A stretch of DNA of 64,000 nucleotides, from the NCBI GenBank assembly GCA_947166905.1, contig CAMVFZ010000004.1:62001-126000 (forward strand). The letters run 5' to 3'. The notes beneath the pieces were generated by a model. That model ran no database searches. It had not been told where the DNA came from and saw nothing but the letters and a program-made list of their open reading frames with translations. The position numbers and the translations under genes were made by a program. This document shows, piece by piece, positions 62,175 through 64,000 of the stretch. Each line of letters starts with the position of its first letter. The first letter of the stretch is position 1. Source of the DNA: an uncultured Prevotellaceae bacterium (GTDB taxonomy: Bacteria; Bacteroidota; Bacteroidia; Bacteroidales; UBA932).

Positions 62175-63063
62175 AATGGTCTTTCAGCGGCTCCATGTGA
62201 ATGGTTACCAGGGTGTTGCGACCAAAGCGGTCGCGGAGCCGGGCCTCTATGGCAGAGACTATTTCGTGGGCTTCTTTTAGCGACATGCTGCCGCTAAGGC
62301 GCACGTGAGCCTCTATGGCAATGCGGTTGCCGATGCGGCGCGTGCGCAGGTTGTGCGGCTGGCAAACTTCCGGCAGGCTGCAGATTATTGACTCAATTTC
62401 TTTCTCGGTTTCTTCAGGGAGCGAACTGTCTGTGAGCTCCCAGGTGCTGCCTTTCAGCAAGTCCCAGGCTACTTTTACCAGCATGGCGCCTACCATAATC
62501 GAGGCCAGCGGATCAAGTACGGCCCACCTGTCCCCAAGCAGAATCGCTCCGCCGATACCAATGGCTGCGCCGATGGAAGAAAGGGCGTCGCTGCGGTGAT
62601 GCCAGGCGTTGGCAACCACGGCCGGGGAATTCTCTTTCCGGCCTGCCCGCAGGGTGTATCGGAAAAGAAACTCCTTAACGGCGATAGACAAAATCGCAGC
62701 CCACAGGGCAAGCATGCCGGGCATTTCAAGGTCTTCGCCCTGTAACCATCGCCTAAACTTCAAAATACCGGAAACTATAATGCCGATGGCGGCCACAACC
62801 AGCGCCAGGGCAACGAACATCGTCGCCAGAGTCTCGAATTTACCGTGCCCGTAGTCGTGATCTGAATCCTGCGGCTTTGCGCCGATGCGGACAAACACCA
62901 GAACTATAATATCGGTAATAAAATCCGACAGCGAATGAACGGCGTCGGCCACCATTGCGGAACTGTGTCCCACTATGCCGGCCACAAACTTGAACGTGAG
63001 CAGCACCAGATTCCCGATGCTACCCACTAAAGTTACTTTTGTGAGCTCCTGTTCGCGTGTCAT
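62173..63063 (-). CDS. Cation diffusion facilitator (zinc/iron/manganese efflux)
   Basis: A 296-residue CDF transporter exporting divalent metals in exchange for protons. It has six membrane segments. The first metal site is in MVADAVHSLSDFITD (H and D pairs, about residue 40), and the second in WHHRSDALSSIGAAIG (about 150); both have the D/H pattern of CDF zinc transporters. A cytoplasmic ZT-dimer domain (about 205-290) contains HNLRTRRIGNRIAIEAHVRL. Zn versus Fe/Mn specificity cannot be settled by eye. The minus-strand box TAAATTTG ends four bases before its ATG, so the mRNA may be leaderless. Confidence 0.9.
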   Translation of the reverse strand: MTREQELTKVTLVGSIGNLVLLTFKFVAGIVGHSSAMVADAVHSLSDFITDIIVLVFVRIGAKPQDSDHDYGHGKFETLATMFVALALVVAAIGIIVSGILKFRRWLQGEDLEMPGMLALWAAILSIAVKEFLFRYTLRAGRKENSPAVVANAWHHRSDALSSIGAAIGIGGAILLGDRWAVLDPLASIMVGAMLVKVAWDLLKGSTWELTDSSLPEETEKEIESIICSLPEVCQPHNLRTRRIGNRIAIEAHVRLSGSMSLKEAHEIVSAIEARLRDRFGRNTLVTIHMEPLKDH

Positions 63064-63067
63064 ATCA

Positions 63068-63084
63068 CAAATTTACTAACTTTG
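63068..63084. promoter_or_regulatory. Overlapping divergent -7 boxes for the CDF gene (-) and the terminal lipoprotein gene (+)
   Basis: Minus strand: TAAATTTG (63068-63075). Plus strand: TAACTTTG (63077-63084), with TTCG at 63052-63055 as a weak -33 element 21 bases upstream. The two boxes are separated by one base, so only one promoter can be occupied at a time. Confidence 0.45.
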
Positions 63085-63106
63085 TAAATAACATATACTG
63101 ATGACC

Positions 63107-64000
63107 ATGAAAAAGATTGCATCCTTACTGTTTCTGCTGTCGGCGCTGATTGCCTGCCATAATAAACCCGCCGCAACTGAACCCGGTTATATAGTCCAGG
63201 TGTCGCTCGGCGGCTGGCATACGCCTGATTATACGGCAGAGCAGATAATCGGCCGCATAGATACGGTCAGCAGCATTATACCGGTGAAAAAGGTTATCAT
63301 CGGCTGGAGTCTTGACAAAGAGATTTATAAAAAGGTCGGGGAGTTCCTGCATTCAAGGAATATCAAGATGCTGTTTTGGCTGCCGGTGTTCGCAGAGACG
63401 GAGGAGATGTGCAAAAGCAGTCTTGCCGTAGACCTCTGGGGCAACGTTCCGGCCAATTATGACCTGACTGCCGGCGAGGGCTTCAGCTTCAACTGTCCGT
63501 CGGATCCGGGGAATGCGGCCAACGTCATTGCCATATACGACAATAACTTCAGCGACTGCGGTTTTGACGGCGTGTTTATGGACCGCATTCGCAACCAGTC
63601 CTTTGTAAGCGGTGTTGGCGGAGTGCTCAATTGCGGCTGCCCCCTTTGCGTAGAGAAGTTTAAGGCGGAAGGCGTTGATTTAGAGTTGGTTAAGGCCGAT
63701 GCTGCTGAAAAGGGAGACGGCTTCTTCTCCGTCACCGGCTATACTCCGGCCGACGGCTTCATGTTCGCCGACTCCGTTGCCGCCGCATTTTTCAAGGCCA
63801 AGGGCCATATAGTCAGCGGCGCCGTTGCAGCCATCGCCGACAGCCTCCGCAGCCGCGGTCTGGAGGTTGGCATGGACCTGTACGCCCCGTTCATGGCAAC
63901 GTTCGTCGGCCAGGATTACGAGGTTCTTGCAGCGCACGCAGACTTTATCAAGCCAATGCTCTATCGGCAAACCTTTGCCCCTGCGGGGATGGGTTTTGAA
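63107..64000 (+). CDS. Lipoprotein with TIM-barrel-like domain, 3' end outside window
   Basis: An open frame from the ATG at 63107 (an ATG two codons earlier is also in frame) to the end of the window, 298 residues so far. The N-terminus is a lipoprotein signal with lipobox LIAC. The remainder looks like a (beta/alpha)8 barrel of the glycoside-hydrolase-like kind: QVSLGGWHTPDYTAEQIIGR, KKVIIGWSLD, RNIKMLFWLPVF, CGFDGVFMDRIRNQ (a possible catalytic aspartate) and DFIKPMLYRQTF. A cysteine cluster NCGCPLC (about residue 179) is unusual and could bind metal. I recognise no named family. It lies divergent to the CDF gene. Confidence 0.6.
   Translation, partial: MKKIASLLFLLSALIACHNKPAATEPGYIVQVSLGGWHTPDYTAEQIIGRIDTVSSIIPVKKVIIGWSLDKEIYKKVGEFLHSRNIKMLFWLPVFAETEEMCKSSLAVDLWGNVPANYDLTAGEGFSFNCPSDPGNAANVIAIYDNNFSDCGFDGVFMDRIRNQSFVSGVGGVLNCGCPLCVEKFKAEGVDLELVKADAAEKGDGFFSVTGYTPADGFMFADSVAAAFFKAKGHIVSGAVAAIADSLRSRGLEVGMDLYAPFMATFVGQDYEVLAAHADFIKPMLYRQTFAPAGMGFE

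Noticed and set aside
1..64000. CRISPR arrays, insertion sequences, prophage, tRNA or rRNA genes
   Set aside because: I scanned the spacers on both strands and saw no regularly spaced direct repeats, transposase ORFs, integrase ORFs or cloverleaf-type sequences.
1..64000. GGCCGATG as a Chi-like recombination signal
   Set aside because: Right of the candidate origin the two orientations are about equally common (about 14 each by eye), whereas Chi-type sites are skewed to one strand.

Overview
The window looks like chromosomal DNA of an uncultured or gut-type member of the Bacteroidales (Bacteroidota). The evidence is promoters of the Bacteroidota type (TTTG, about 20 bases, TAnnTTTG), a TonB energy transducer, an S46 dipeptidyl-peptidase, an EF-G2-type paralogue, a dimeric glycyl-tRNA synthetase, DUF5106/thioredoxin-like lipoproteins and several Bacteroidota envelope proteins. 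I cannot name the genus. I see no insertion sequence, prophage, CRISPR array, tRNA or rRNA. It is a core-genome region of about 50 protein genes with short spacers.

Layout. 1-1.0 kb: the end of a GDP-mannose pyrophosphorylase gene, then a spacer with a terminator and a probable 6S-like small RNA with a perfect promoter and its own terminator. 1.5-5.2 kb: yihY-rsmA, with divergent aspS. 5.3-10.0 kb: a leftward operon, sufS-sufE-sufT-like-folK-glyS-membrane protein. 10.1-13.2 kb: ruvA converging on ybeY-mnmG. 13.3-18.0 kb: tonB and hflX converging on frdA-frdB, which have no cytochrome b subunit beside them. 18.1-20.3 kb: ruvB with a secreted Ntn-type hydrolase. 20.28-20.57 kb: a 23% GC spacer with three DnaA-box-like 9-mers exactly 12 bases apart, a candidate replication origin. 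20.6-30.9 kb: mfd, coaX, envelope proteins, lptC, a PpiD-like protein that seems to lack its parvulin domain, and a beta-lactamase-fold lipoprotein. 30.9-40.8 kb: ychF (leftward), a nuclease-family protein, then galK-CpXC-large OM metallopeptidase-like protein-thioredoxin lipoprotein-galM-thyA. 40.8-43.9 kb: folA and mutS (leftward). 44.0-48.5 kb: GT4-YfhO-OM barrel. 48.8-54.0 kb: leftward operon of transglutaminase, secreted protein, NfeD-like protein and flotillin. 54.1-64 kb: GT2, EF-G2, an XRE regulator, rnhB, DPP7-like peptidase, mrp, a cation efflux protein and a partial lipoprotein gene.

Genes work together in several groups. ruvA/ruvB, mfd, mutS, rnhB, thyA and folA serve DNA repair and nucleotide supply. 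sufS/E/T and mrp serve Fe-S assembly. aspS, glyS, rsmA, mnmG, ybeY, hflX, ychF and EF-G2 serve translation. lptC, PpiD, the YfhO/GT cluster and the OM proteins serve the envelope. Genes left of 20.3 kb run mostly leftward (14 of 19) and genes right of it mostly rightward (about two thirds), as expected if forks leave that spacer in both directions. A second window-wide signal is the octamer GGCCGATG/CATCGGCC, seen by eye about three dozen times where about two are expected by chance.
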